Shown piece after piece: positions 17,310 through 24,093 of a DNA stretch of 64,000 nt (within the stretch, counting starts at the first letter, position 1; the number at the start of each line of letters is the position of its first letter). The DNA is taken from the NCBI GenBank assembly GCA_019638625.1, contig JAHBTK010000002.1:744001-808000 (forward strand), given 5' to 3'. The stretch is from Chitinophagaceae bacterium (lineage in GTDB: Bacteria > Bacteroidota > Bacteroidia > Chitinophagales > Chitinophagaceae). Position numbers and translations under genes: made by a program. Under the pieces are notes generated by a model. That model was not told the DNA's origin and ran no database searches. It saw nothing but the letters and a program-made list of their open reading frames with translations.

Positions 17310-18614
17310 ATGAAATCAAATTTACTCGCGGCATTTCTTGGTATCGCCGCAATCCTTTCCGGCTCCGCTTCCGCGCAAGTGGCCACTATTGGTCAACCAC
17401 TACCCGACTGGCAGGAAGGTTATCTGGACCTGCATCATATCAATACCGGCTGGGGGGACGCCGCTTTTTATATTTTCCCCGATGGCACTACCATGCTTTT
17501 TGATGCGGGAGAGATCAACCCTACAGACGCCCGGGCTTTTACACCCCGCAATGCGGCCATGCGCCCCAACTACAGTAAAAAATCCTGGGAGTGGATCGCG
17601 CACTATATCAAACGGGTGTCGCCCCTGAAGGAAAAAGCGGTGATCGACTACGCGGCCATCTCTCATTTTCATGATGATCATTTCGGCGGCTGGTACCCGG
17701 GCGCCAGGCGATCCGCTACCGGCAAATACGACCTGACCGGCATCACTGGCGTGGGTGAACTGGTTCCCATAAAACTATTGCTGGACAGGGGATACCCGGA
17801 TTACAACTACCCCTATGACATGAAGAAAGAAAGTGATAAAATGAGCGGCGAAATAAATTTCCAGCAAACCATGAACAACTATTTTGCCTTTATAACCGCT
17901 CAACAGCAACTCGGCATGAAAGCCGCACAGGTAAAGGCAGGCAGCACCACGCAGGTAAGGATGAAAAACAAGCCGGCTCCTTTCCCCGGCTTCTATGTAC
18001 GGAATGTAAAAAGTAATGGCTGGATCTGGACCGGAAAAGACAGCAGTGTGATGCAGTACTTTCAGGGAGCTGATAAAAACAATCCCCGCAGCTTACCCGG
18101 TGAAAACGGGCTAAGCCTGGTGTTTACCCTGCACTACGGACCCTTTGTGTACTATTCCGGTGGCGATTGCGGCGGTATCGTATCCTATGGCGACCCCGAC
18201 TGGAAGGATGTGGAAACGCCCGTAGCGAAGGTTGTCGGTGAAGTAGACGTGGCTACGCTTGATCATCACGGTAACCGTGACGCGGTTAACGACTTCCAGG
18301 TAAAAACATTTAAACCGCGGGTCTGGGTGCAGCAGTCATGGTCTTCCGATCATCCGGGAGAAGAAGTGATCCGGCGACTGACCACCCGCCATTTATATGA
18401 CGCCCCCAGGGACCTGTTTGCCACCAATATGCTGGAAGCAAATAAACTATTTAACGGGGCCATTATCGAAAGATCATACAAAAGCATGCAGGGACATATT
18501 TTGGTGCGGGTACTGCCCGGCGGAGGAGAGTATTATGTAATTATACTGGACGATAGCCGGGAGGACATGCCGGTAAAAGAAGTATTTGGCCCGTATGCAA
18601 CCAAGCGGCAGTAA
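17310..18614 (+). CDS. Secreted metallo-beta-lactamase-fold hydrolase
   Basis: The 434-residue protein has a cleavable signal peptide (residues 1-22, ending SASAQ) and a metallo-beta-lactamase fold resembling the ComEC C-terminal domain. Metal-binding motif: SHFHDDHFGGW near residue 117 (HxHxDH), with further candidate ligands in YSGGDCGG (near residue 285) and LDHHGNRD (near residue 315). Likely periplasmic or exported hydrolase; substrate not recognisable. Stands alone, with a strong hairpin 15 bp after the stop. Confidence 0.8.
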   Translation: MKSNLLAAFLGIAAILSGSASAQVATIGQPLPDWQEGYLDLHHINTGWGDAAFYIFPDGTTMLFDAGEINPTDARAFTPRNAAMRPNYSKKSWEWIAHYIKRVSPLKEKAVIDYAAISHFHDDHFGGWYPGARRSATGKYDLTGITGVGELVPIKLLLDRGYPDYNYPYDMKKESDKMSGEINFQQTMNNYFAFITAQQQLGMKAAQVKAGSTTQVRMKNKPAPFPGFYVRNVKSNGWIWTGKDSSVMQYFQGADKNNPRSLPGENGLSLVFTLHYGPFVYYSGGDCGGIVSYGDPDWKDVETPVAKVVGEVDVATLDHHGNRDAVNDFQVKTFKPRVWVQQSWSSDHPGEEVIRRLTTRHLYDAPRDLFATNMLEANKLFNGAIIERSYKSMQGHILVRVLPGGGEYYVIILDDSREDMPVKEVFGPYATKRQ

Positions 18615-18628
18615 TACCCCAAACACGA

Positions 18629-18654
18629 ATACCGGCAGTTGTCACCGCCGGTAT
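18629..18654. terminator. Hairpin between convergent genes
   Basis: An 8-bp perfect stem ATACCGGC/GCCGGTAT with a 10-nt loop sits between the convergent genes ending at 18614 and 18678. There is no long T-run on either side, so it is a possible rather than certain bidirectional terminator. Confidence 0.5.
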
Positions 18655-18677
18655 GGTTTATAGAAGTGAAATAAAAA

Positions 18678-18926
18678 TTAATTCTTGTTAAACAGGAACG
18701 AGAAAGGCTTTAATTCGTTCTGATGCATTACAGATACCAATGTCTTCTGATCTCTGAAAATTTTGAATTTTTCCAGGTCAAAAAGTTCGTTGGCTGCGCA
18801 GAAACTGCCCGCTGATTCTGTAACATAAAGCAAATCATTCAATTGCTCTACTTCTTGTTCTATAGCTTTGTTGCTCATAGATTCGTCTTTCAGCAGTACA
18901 AGCAGGTCGCGGTTTGACGTTTTCAT
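18678..18926 (-). CDS. Hypothetical small protein (82 aa)
   Basis: A soluble 82-residue protein that I do not recognise. The central part SNKAIEQEVEQLNDLL (near residue 18) is helical and charged; the C-terminus is hydrophobic-aromatic (PFSFLFNKN). It has a clear ATG, no overlapping competitor and lies upstream of nothing, with its stop 64 bp from the convergent metallo-hydrolase. It is followed in transcription order by the hairpin at 18629. A small lipoprotein gene lies upstream on the same strand, so they may be co-transcribed. Confidence 0.5.
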   Translation of the reverse strand: MKTSNRDLLVLLKDESMSNKAIEQEVEQLNDLLYVTESAGSFCAANELFDLEKFKIFRDQKTLVSVMHQNELKPFSFLFNKN

Positions 18927-18983
18927 TTTATATAGGATTTTATATAGATGCCAAAAATTCCGGCATTTCTGCCATTGGTCTTA

Positions 18984-19115
18984 TCAGTAACCCACCATTC
19001 CCTTTTTGCTGGGACATCCGCAATCCTTCTGACCACCCTTCAACATTGAACATCCCGAAACGGTCATCATCAGAAGCCCCAGGAACACTAAAACTGTAAA
19101 ACCTCTTTTCCTCAT
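18984..19115 (-). CDS. Very small lipoprotein (43 aa)
   Basis: A short gene with ATG at 19115 and TGA at 18984-18986. The product begins MRKRGFTVLVFLGLLMM and has a lipobox VSGC with Cys22, followed by a short mature part containing KGGQKDCGCPSKKG. It therefore looks like a surface or periplasmic lipoprotein with a Cys-rich, lysine-rich tail of about 20 residues. Short CGCP-type lipoproteins of this form are common in Bacteroidota, but the function is unknown. Confidence 0.6.
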   Translation of the reverse strand: MRKRGFTVLVFLGLLMMTVSGCSMLKGGQKDCGCPSKKGMVGY

Positions 19116-19196
19116 AACCGTAAATTTAAACTAAAATAATATTATTTTATTGCTTTAGTTTACATTGTTTTTAAAAGATTAACTAAGTCATATCGT

Positions 19197-20288
19197 TTGC
19201 AACCACCATTTTCACCCGCGAAAATCAATATCCTGGTAGCGCCGCTCGACTGGGGAATGGGGCATGCGGCAAGGTGTATTCCAATTGTAAATCAATTACT
19301 TACAAAAGACTGCCAGGTTTGGTTGGCCGGGGAGGGAGACACCCTGCAACTACTGCGGGAAGAGTTCCCCCAACTGCCGGTAATACCCCTGAGGGGATAC
19401 CGCGTTTTTTACCAAAAAGCAACGGGAAATCTGCCCCTGAAGATGACAACACAGTTGCCGGCAATAGCCAAAGCGATCCGTTATGAAAGAAAGTGGCTGA
19501 AAAGAATAGTAAAAGATTATTCTATCAATATCGTCATCAGTGATAACCGTTTTGGGTTACATAACAGCAATGCTTACACGATATTTATTACGCACCAGTT
19601 GCATATCAGGTCCGGTATGGCGTGGTGGATCGACAGGTTTCTCCAGGTGATAAACTATCGCCGGATCAGGCGCTTCAATGCCTGCTGGATACCTGACTAC
19701 CCCGGTGATGAAAACCTGGCAGGGGCGCTTTCCCACCCGGACAGGCTTCCTCCGAATACCGTTTACATAGGCGCTTTATCGCGGTTTGAAAAAAAAGAAG
19801 CAGACAAAAAGTATGATCTGCTGATCGTTCTTTCGGGACCGGAGCCTGCCCGAACGGATTTTGAAAACAAACTTCGGCAGCAATTACAGCAGTTTTCCGG
19901 AACCGTATTGCTGGTAAGAGGAACCACCCTGCCTGCACCACCCATAGAACAGCCCCACATATCTGTTGTCAACCTCATGACTTCGGGGGCATTGAATGAC
20001 GCGATGAACGCTGCGGAATGGGTAATATGCAGAAGCGGCTACACCTCGGTGATGGACCTTATGAAGTTGCAAAAAAAGGCCATCCTGATTCCTACGCCCG
20101 GTCAGCCCGAACAGGAGTATCTTGCCGATAGCCTTTTCAAAAGAAAAATATTTTACAGTATTAATGAAAATGAGCTTGAGTTAACCGGGGCACTACAGAA
20201 AGCAGCGGCTTTTCCCTACAGGTTTGAAACCCCGGATACAGAGGCATATAAGGCACAGATTGACGCCCTGCTGGCAGGGTTCCGCTGA
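19197..20288 (+). CDS. Glycosyltransferase (GT28-like, MurG fold)
   Basis: A 363-residue GT-B-type glycosyltransferase. The N-terminus NILVAPLDWGMGHAARCIPI is the nucleotide-sugar transferase signature also seen in MurG-like enzymes, and the C-terminal donor-binding region has CRSGYTSVMDLMKLQKKAILIPTP near residue 278 (described by position). The best start is a TTG at 19197, because the first in-frame ATG falls inside the conserved GMGHA motif. Acceptor unknown; probably envelope glycan. Convergent with kdsB. Confidence 0.75.
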   Translation: MQPPFSPAKINILVAPLDWGMGHAARCIPIVNQLLTKDCQVWLAGEGDTLQLLREEFPQLPVIPLRGYRVFYQKATGNLPLKMTTQLPAIAKAIRYERKWLKRIVKDYSINIVISDNRFGLHNSNAYTIFITHQLHIRSGMAWWIDRFLQVINYRRIRRFNACWIPDYPGDENLAGALSHPDRLPPNTVYIGALSRFEKKEADKKYDLLIVLSGPEPARTDFENKLRQQLQQFSGTVLLVRGTTLPAPPIEQPHISVVNLMTSGALNDAMNAAEWVICRSGYTSVMDLMKLQKKAILIPTPGQPEQEYLADSLFKRKIFYSINENELELTGALQKAAAFPYRFETPDTEAYKAQIDALLAGFR

Positions 20289-20396
20289 ATGCTGACGGGG
20301 GGGCATTGTAATTTTCCGGCCGGTTTGAAGCACAACCCTTTATCGCCATTTGCAGCCGCACCTTCGGGAAATTCTTATTACCCGCCCAAATCAATA

Positions 20397-21113
20397 TTAA
20401 AGAAATGCTGCCGCCCTTGTCAGGTCTTCCGGGGTATCAATGCCAACTCCCTCAAAATCTACAATCGTCATCCTTAAGGGGATACCGTGCTCCAGGAAAC
20501 GAAGACATTCTATTTTCTCCACATCTTCAAGAGGGGTGAGCGGCCATTGGGTAAACTGCAGTAGTGCCTTTTTGGTGAAACCATAAATGCCTACATGTTC
20601 ATAATGGGTTATCGCAGCATCCGCATTCCGCGGATAAGGAATCACACTTCTGCTGAACAACAGGGAATCCATTTTTTTATCCACCACCACTTTCACAATA
20701 TTCGGGTTTTCCACCTGCTCCCTGTCTTTGATGGCCCGCATCATAGATCCTACTCGCACCGTATCGTCATTAAACAGGTTGATCAATTGCTGGAGCGGCT
20801 TTTTTTGCACAAAGGGCGTATCTCCCTGGACGTTAATGATCACATCCACATCCATATCTTTAACCGCTTCGGCAATCCTGTCACTTCCGCTCTCATGCTC
20901 CGCAATGCTCATCATCGCATTCCCTCCATAAGCGGTTATTTCGTCGTAAATAACATCGCTGTCCGTCACTACCCATACCTCATCAAACAAGCCGGTTGAG
21001 AAAGTATTGTCGTATGTATGGCGAATAATCGATTTATCCCCAAGGCTCTTCATCAACTTGCCCGGAAACCGCGAAGCAGCATACCGTGCCGGAATCATGG
21101 CAACAATTCTCAT
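20397..21113 (-). CDS. kdsB: 3-deoxy-manno-octulosonate cytidylyltransferase
   Basis: Activates Kdo as CMP-Kdo for lipopolysaccharide core synthesis, in the cytoplasm. The 238-residue protein has the N-terminal nucleotide-binding motif MIPARYAASRFPGK, the metal/nucleotide motif INVQGDTPF near residue 93 and EKIECLRFLEHG near residue 205, all diagnostic for KdsB, and normal length. It follows the fatty-acid-hydroxylase-family gene by 30 bp and has its own -7-like box in that gap. Confidence 0.95.
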   Translation of the reverse strand: MRIVAMIPARYAASRFPGKLMKSLGDKSIIRHTYDNTFSTGLFDEVWVVTDSDVIYDEITAYGGNAMMSIAEHESGSDRIAEAVKDMDVDVIINVQGDTPFVQKKPLQQLINLFNDDTVRVGSMMRAIKDREQVENPNIVKVVVDKKMDSLLFSRSVIPYPRNADAAITHYEHVGIYGFTKKALLQFTQWPLTPLEDVEKIECLRFLEHGIPLRMTIVDFEGVGIDTPEDLTRAAAFL

Positions 21114-21126
21114 GGCATTTTTTTTT

Positions 21127-21134
21127 CAAAGATA
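21127..21134 (-). promoter_or_regulatory. -7 box of kdsB
   Basis: Reads TATCTTTG on the minus strand, a full match to TAnnTTTG, 13 nt before the kdsB ATG at 21113 and within the 30-bp gap after the upstream gene. Confidence 0.45.
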
Positions 21135-21143
21135 GGCAGATGA

Positions 21144-21962
21144 TCAATAATCTGTTTTGACAGTTTTGTCAAAAGGAAGTTTAAACTGATAAGCGAGGTC
21201 TTCGTCTGTTTTATCATCCAGTACATCCAGACCGTATTTCAGCTTTTTGGGGTCCTCGTACGCAAATGTTCCGAATATCCTGTCCCAGAGCGAGAATATA
21301 TTAGAGAAATTTTTATCTGTCAGCGGGCGCTCAAAATGGTGGTGCACTTTGTGCATGTTGGGGGAAACAAAAATCCAACTGATGGGTTTATCCAGCCACA
21401 GCGGTACCCTGATATTGGCATGATTGAAATGGGTAAATAATCCTGCCGCGCTTCTGTAAATAAAATAATAGGCAATAGGAATACCCAGCACCAATATGCC
21501 GATGATGGTAGTAAACTCCCGGAAAAGCCATTCACCCGGGTGATGCCGGGTGCCGGTAGTTACATCTACTTTCGTGTCGCTGTGGTGCACCATGTGAAAT
21601 TTCCACATCCATTTCACCTTATGCATCAGGTAATGCGGCGCATACTGGGCAAAGAAGTCCAGCAGGAAAAGCGCAAGGACCACTTTCGTCCACACCGGGA
21701 TGTCTATCCAGTTGAGTAAGCCCCATTGATGGTCCTGTGTCCACTGGCAGATTTTAATGGTGGTATATCCAAAAATGACATTTAGTATAAGCGTACAGAG
21801 CAGAAATACCATATTTACCCCGGCATGTTTATACCGCTTAAAGGAAAAGCGAAACAGGGGATAATATCCTTCCAGCAGCCAGAAAAATATCATACCTCCC
21901 ATAAGGATCAATACCCTGTCACCGCTTGATATATTTTCCCAATAGTGCAAGAAGCTTTCCAT
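21144..21962 (-). CDS. Sterol desaturase/fatty acid hydroxylase family protein
   Basis: Membrane di-iron enzyme of 272 residues with about 4-5 helices. Its histidine boxes are HYLMHKVKWMWKFHMVHH (near residue 112), HFNHAN (near residue 173) and HKVHHHFE (near residue 200), the expected pattern for this family. In Bacteroidota such proteins may hydroxylate lipids (for example carotenoids, fatty acids or related lipids); the substrate cannot be read here. Upstream of kdsB on the same strand. Confidence 0.85.
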   Translation of the reverse strand: MESFLHYWENISSGDRVLILMGGMIFFWLLEGYYPLFRFSFKRYKHAGVNMVFLLCTLILNVIFGYTTIKICQWTQDHQWGLLNWIDIPVWTKVVLALFLLDFFAQYAPHYLMHKVKWMWKFHMVHHSDTKVDVTTGTRHHPGEWLFREFTTIIGILVLGIPIAYYFIYRSAAGLFTHFNHANIRVPLWLDKPISWIFVSPNMHKVHHHFERPLTDKNFSNIFSLWDRIFGTFAYEDPKKLKYGLDVLDDKTDEDLAYQFKLPFDKTVKTDY

Positions 21963-22056
21963 AAGAGCCGAAAAGTTACGAAGATTTTGCGGGTAAAATA
22001 CTACAAATAAAAACCGGGTTCAAGTTTATCTGTTACAAAGGGTTTTAATTTTCTCT

Positions 22057-22104
22057 GTGGTGTGGGCTCCGGTCATACCCGGGGTGGCACAAGGATTTTC
22101 AGTC
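22057..22104 (-). pseudogene. Partial copy of the 3' half of tRNA-Phe
   Basis: On the plus strand GTGGTGTGGG (22057-22066) and CACAAGGATTTTCAGTC (22088-22104) are identical to blocks at 22154-22163 and 22182-22198 of the adjacent tRNA-Phe, in the same order with spacing 31 versus 28 nt. They correspond to the acceptor 3' side and the anticodon arm/variable region. The D arm and 5' acceptor strand are missing, and the T arm between the blocks is replaced by a different hairpin-forming sequence. It lies about 50 bp downstream of the true tRNA 3' end. Confidence 0.6.
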
Positions 22105-22122
22105 ACAGGATCTTCCATCAAT

Positions 22123-22149
22123 AAAAAAGGCCACATTACTGTGACCTTT
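22123..22149 (-). terminator. Terminator downstream of tRNA-Phe
   Basis: On the minus strand a 9-bp stem (AAAGGTCAC/GTGGCCTTT, with one G-T pair) is followed by a run of T, starting 6 nt after the tRNA-Phe 3' end. It fits a Rho-independent terminator for the tRNA transcript. Confidence 0.75.
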
Positions 22150-22154
22150 CTTCG

Positions 22155-22227
22155 TGGTGTGGGGCGGGATCGAACCGCCGACACAAGGATTTTCAGTCCT
22201 TTGCTCTACCGACTGAGCTACCGCACC
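22155..22227 (-). tRNA. tRNA-Phe (GAA)
   Basis: A 73-nt cloverleaf on the minus strand. Anticodon arm AAGGA-CTGAAAA-TCCTT gives anticodon GAA; the D arm GCTCAGTCGGTAGAGC and the T arm GGCGG-TTCGATC-CCGCC are canonical. CCA is not encoded, as usual in Bacteroidota. The acceptor stem is GGTGCGG/CCACACC with a single C-A mismatch at pair 5-68, which is unusual for an otherwise normal tRNA. Confidence 0.95.
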
Positions 22228-22313
22228 ATCCTTGTTCAAAACAAACAACTTGTTTCAAAACGGGCTGCAAAAATAACAGATTCCGGGATAATATGGAAAT
22301 ATTATTGCCGTCT

Positions 22314-22796
22314 TTATTTTTTGACGGGGATTTTCGATTTCAGCAGCGTCCGGGCTTCGTGTACCTGGTCACTGTCCGAAAAAGCGTCCTTGGGGAGCAG
22401 GAAAAAGCTCCGGGAATTGAAATACAGGTGGAAAAAGTTGGGGGTTTCCATCATTTCACTGAACTCCCGCCAGGCCCAGGTCTTACTACCCCGCTCATTG
22501 CCAATGGAGAAATGATTTTCCTGCAGGGAAACATCAAAAATATCCCTGAATGTAGCCGATTTCCGGTAAATGGTTGCCGGCAACCACCACCAGAACGCCA
22601 GCATGATCATCAGCCAGACAAAAGAACTGATCAAAAAAGCCAAAGGGGTTACTTTTTTATAGGCAAAAAGGATGGCCGCAAACAAAGCAAATACATTCAC
22701 GAAAATGATCATCAGCTTGATCTCCCGCTTACTTATAAAATGATATCGTAAAGCCTGGAGAACCTGTCCTTTTTTGTAGTCAATTCGTACCTGCAT
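22314..22796 (-). CDS. YcxB-like family membrane protein
   Basis: The 160-residue protein from the ATG at 22796 has two adjacent membrane helices (about residues 24-45 and 50-70, ALFAAILFAY and IMLAFWWWLPA) and a C-terminal region with WREFSEMMETPNFFHLYFNSRSFFLLPK (position near 105-135), the pattern of the YcxB-like C-terminal domain. Function unknown. A longer reading frame starting at 22889 is possible but lacks a plausible first helix. Beside the tRNA-Phe. Confidence 0.65.
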   Translation of the reverse strand: MQVRIDYKKGQVLQALRYHFISKREIKLMIIFVNVFALFAAILFAYKKVTPLAFLISSFVWLMIMLAFWWWLPATIYRKSATFRDIFDVSLQENHFSIGNERGSKTWAWREFSEMMETPNFFHLYFNSRSFFLLPKDAFSDSDQVHEARTLLKSKIPVKK

Positions 22797-22922
22797 ATGC
22801 AGGGATGAAGATAAAAAAGAAAAGTTTAAATAACTGATTTTAATATCATCAGTATTTAAACTTTTACGATGGGAGTTTTTCGGGAGCAAGAATAGCCAAT
22901 AGCGTGAAAGACCACCTGTTTT

Positions 22923-23045
22923 TTAACGTACGCTACGGCATTTTGATTTATTGAAGTCTCCGTTGGCAGCCTCGTAAGGGGTTAAAGAACGGGCGCATGA
23001 AGACACCAAAACAAGAAGCAGTAATCCAATAATTAATCGTACCAT
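22923..23045 (-). CDS. Very small lipoprotein (40 aa)
   Basis: The ATG at 23045 gives MVRLIIGLLLLVLVSSCARS, a typical lipoprotein signal with lipobox VSSC (Cys17), followed by a short mature peptide LTPYEAANGDFNKSKCRSVR. Similar tiny lipoproteins with a conserved YEAANG...KCR motif occur in Bacteroidota. Function unknown. A longer reading upstream is less likely. Confidence 0.55.
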   Translation of the reverse strand: MVRLIIGLLLLVLVSSCARSLTPYEAANGDFNKSKCRSVR

Positions 23046-23379
23046 TAATGAACATTTAAACAGTAAATAAATATGATGTAAAGAAAGTGAAGGATTTCTT
23101 AAAATACAATCCATCAAAGTTCATATTCTGTCAGCCGGGTTGTTTATTCTGTAAGGTTCTTTTATCGTATAAATTGGTTCATACATCCTGTTTTCCTATG
23201 TCAAATTGAAGCCTGAAAGGCGGTTTTTTCCAGGGCCGGTTAGCATAAGTCACCTCCTAACACCAACCAATAACCGCTTTTGCACTGTCAAATTGTATTT
23301 ACCGGCGGCTTTTTTTGTTTATTATTGTTCCCGGAGCGTTAACGGTTATGGAAAACCGGCGGCACTGAATCTAACCAGG
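23046..23379. other. Intergenic region without a recognised gene
   Basis: The 334 bp between the small lipoprotein gene and the L,D-transpeptidase-like gene hold no convincing gene. An in-frame upstream extension of the transpeptidase starts at 23206, but lacks a proper signal anchor. A short GCCT/AGGC hairpin followed by a T-run at about 23211-23228 is weak. No tRNA or repeat was seen. Confidence 0.5.
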
Positions 23380-24015
23380 ATGAAAATTTTTGCCGGGTCT
23401 TTACTGGTTATGATCTTATTGACAGCCACATTGGGCGGATGGTATTATTCGCGTTTTGGCGGAGAGAGGAAAATGCCTGTCGCCATAGAAAAAGATGAAG
23501 ATTCGCCCACCCTAAAAAAATTACGCCTGCTTTCGGATAGTCTGAAACATTATGCCGCTGCCAAAAAATACAATACACAAACCGGCTTCCTGCTCGACAT
23601 GAGCCTGGAATCCGGGAAAAACCGCTTTTTTATCGCAGACCTGCAAAAAGACTCCATCCTGGATGCCGGGCTGGTGACGCACGGCCGGTGTAACCAGAAC
23701 TGGTTGTCGGGCAGAAAATACAGTAATACCGTGGGGAGCGGATGTACATCTCTTGGACGCTACAAAATAGCCCAATCCTACCAGGGTAAATTTGGACTTG
23801 CCTATAAACTGCACGGTCTCGACTCTACCAACAGCAACGCGTTTAAGCGTTTTGTGGTGCTGCATGCACACGAATGTGTTCCTGATAAAGAGACTTTTCC
23901 CCTTCCACTCTGCCAAAGCGATGGCTGCCCTACGGTTTCGCCGGCTTTTTTGCAAAAATTAAAAGCGATCATCGATACTTCCCCCCAACCGGTTATTCTC
24001 TGGATATACGAATAA
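23380..24015 (+). CDS. L,D-transpeptidase-like (YkuD_2 family) exported protein
   Basis: The 211-residue protein from the ATG at 23380 starts with an N-terminal membrane anchor (KIFAGSLLVMILLTATLGGW) and has the catalytic-type motif HAHECVPDKETFPLPLCQSDGCPT near residues 165-190: a His then SDGC with the candidate nucleophilic Cys, matching the HxnSxGC pattern of murein L,D-transpeptidase catalytic domains. Role is likely peptidoglycan crosslinking or a related transpeptidation in the periplasm. The start at 23380 is preferred over 23206 because the hydrophobic signal then comes first. Confidence 0.75.
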   Translation: MKIFAGSLLVMILLTATLGGWYYSRFGGERKMPVAIEKDEDSPTLKKLRLLSDSLKHYAAAKKYNTQTGFLLDMSLESGKNRFFIADLQKDSILDAGLVTHGRCNQNWLSGRKYSNTVGSGCTSLGRYKIAQSYQGKFGLAYKLHGLDSTNSNAFKRFVVLHAHECVPDKETFPLPLCQSDGCPTVSPAFLQKLKAIIDTSPQPVILWIYE

Positions 24016-24093
24016 TTACGCCGTTTGATATTTCAACCGACCGTAAAAGATTAAACCTCTACCTTTATCCCATAGCTGCTATCCGAAATAAGC

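Noticed and set aside
22057..22104. Second tRNA-Phe gene
   Set aside because: Only the 3' half matches; the D arm and 5' acceptor strand are missing and the T arm is altered, so it is not a functional tRNA.
23206..23379. N-terminal extension of the L,D-transpeptidase-like protein
   Set aside because: The hydrophobic anchor would then be internal; the ATG at 23380 gives a normal signal anchor.
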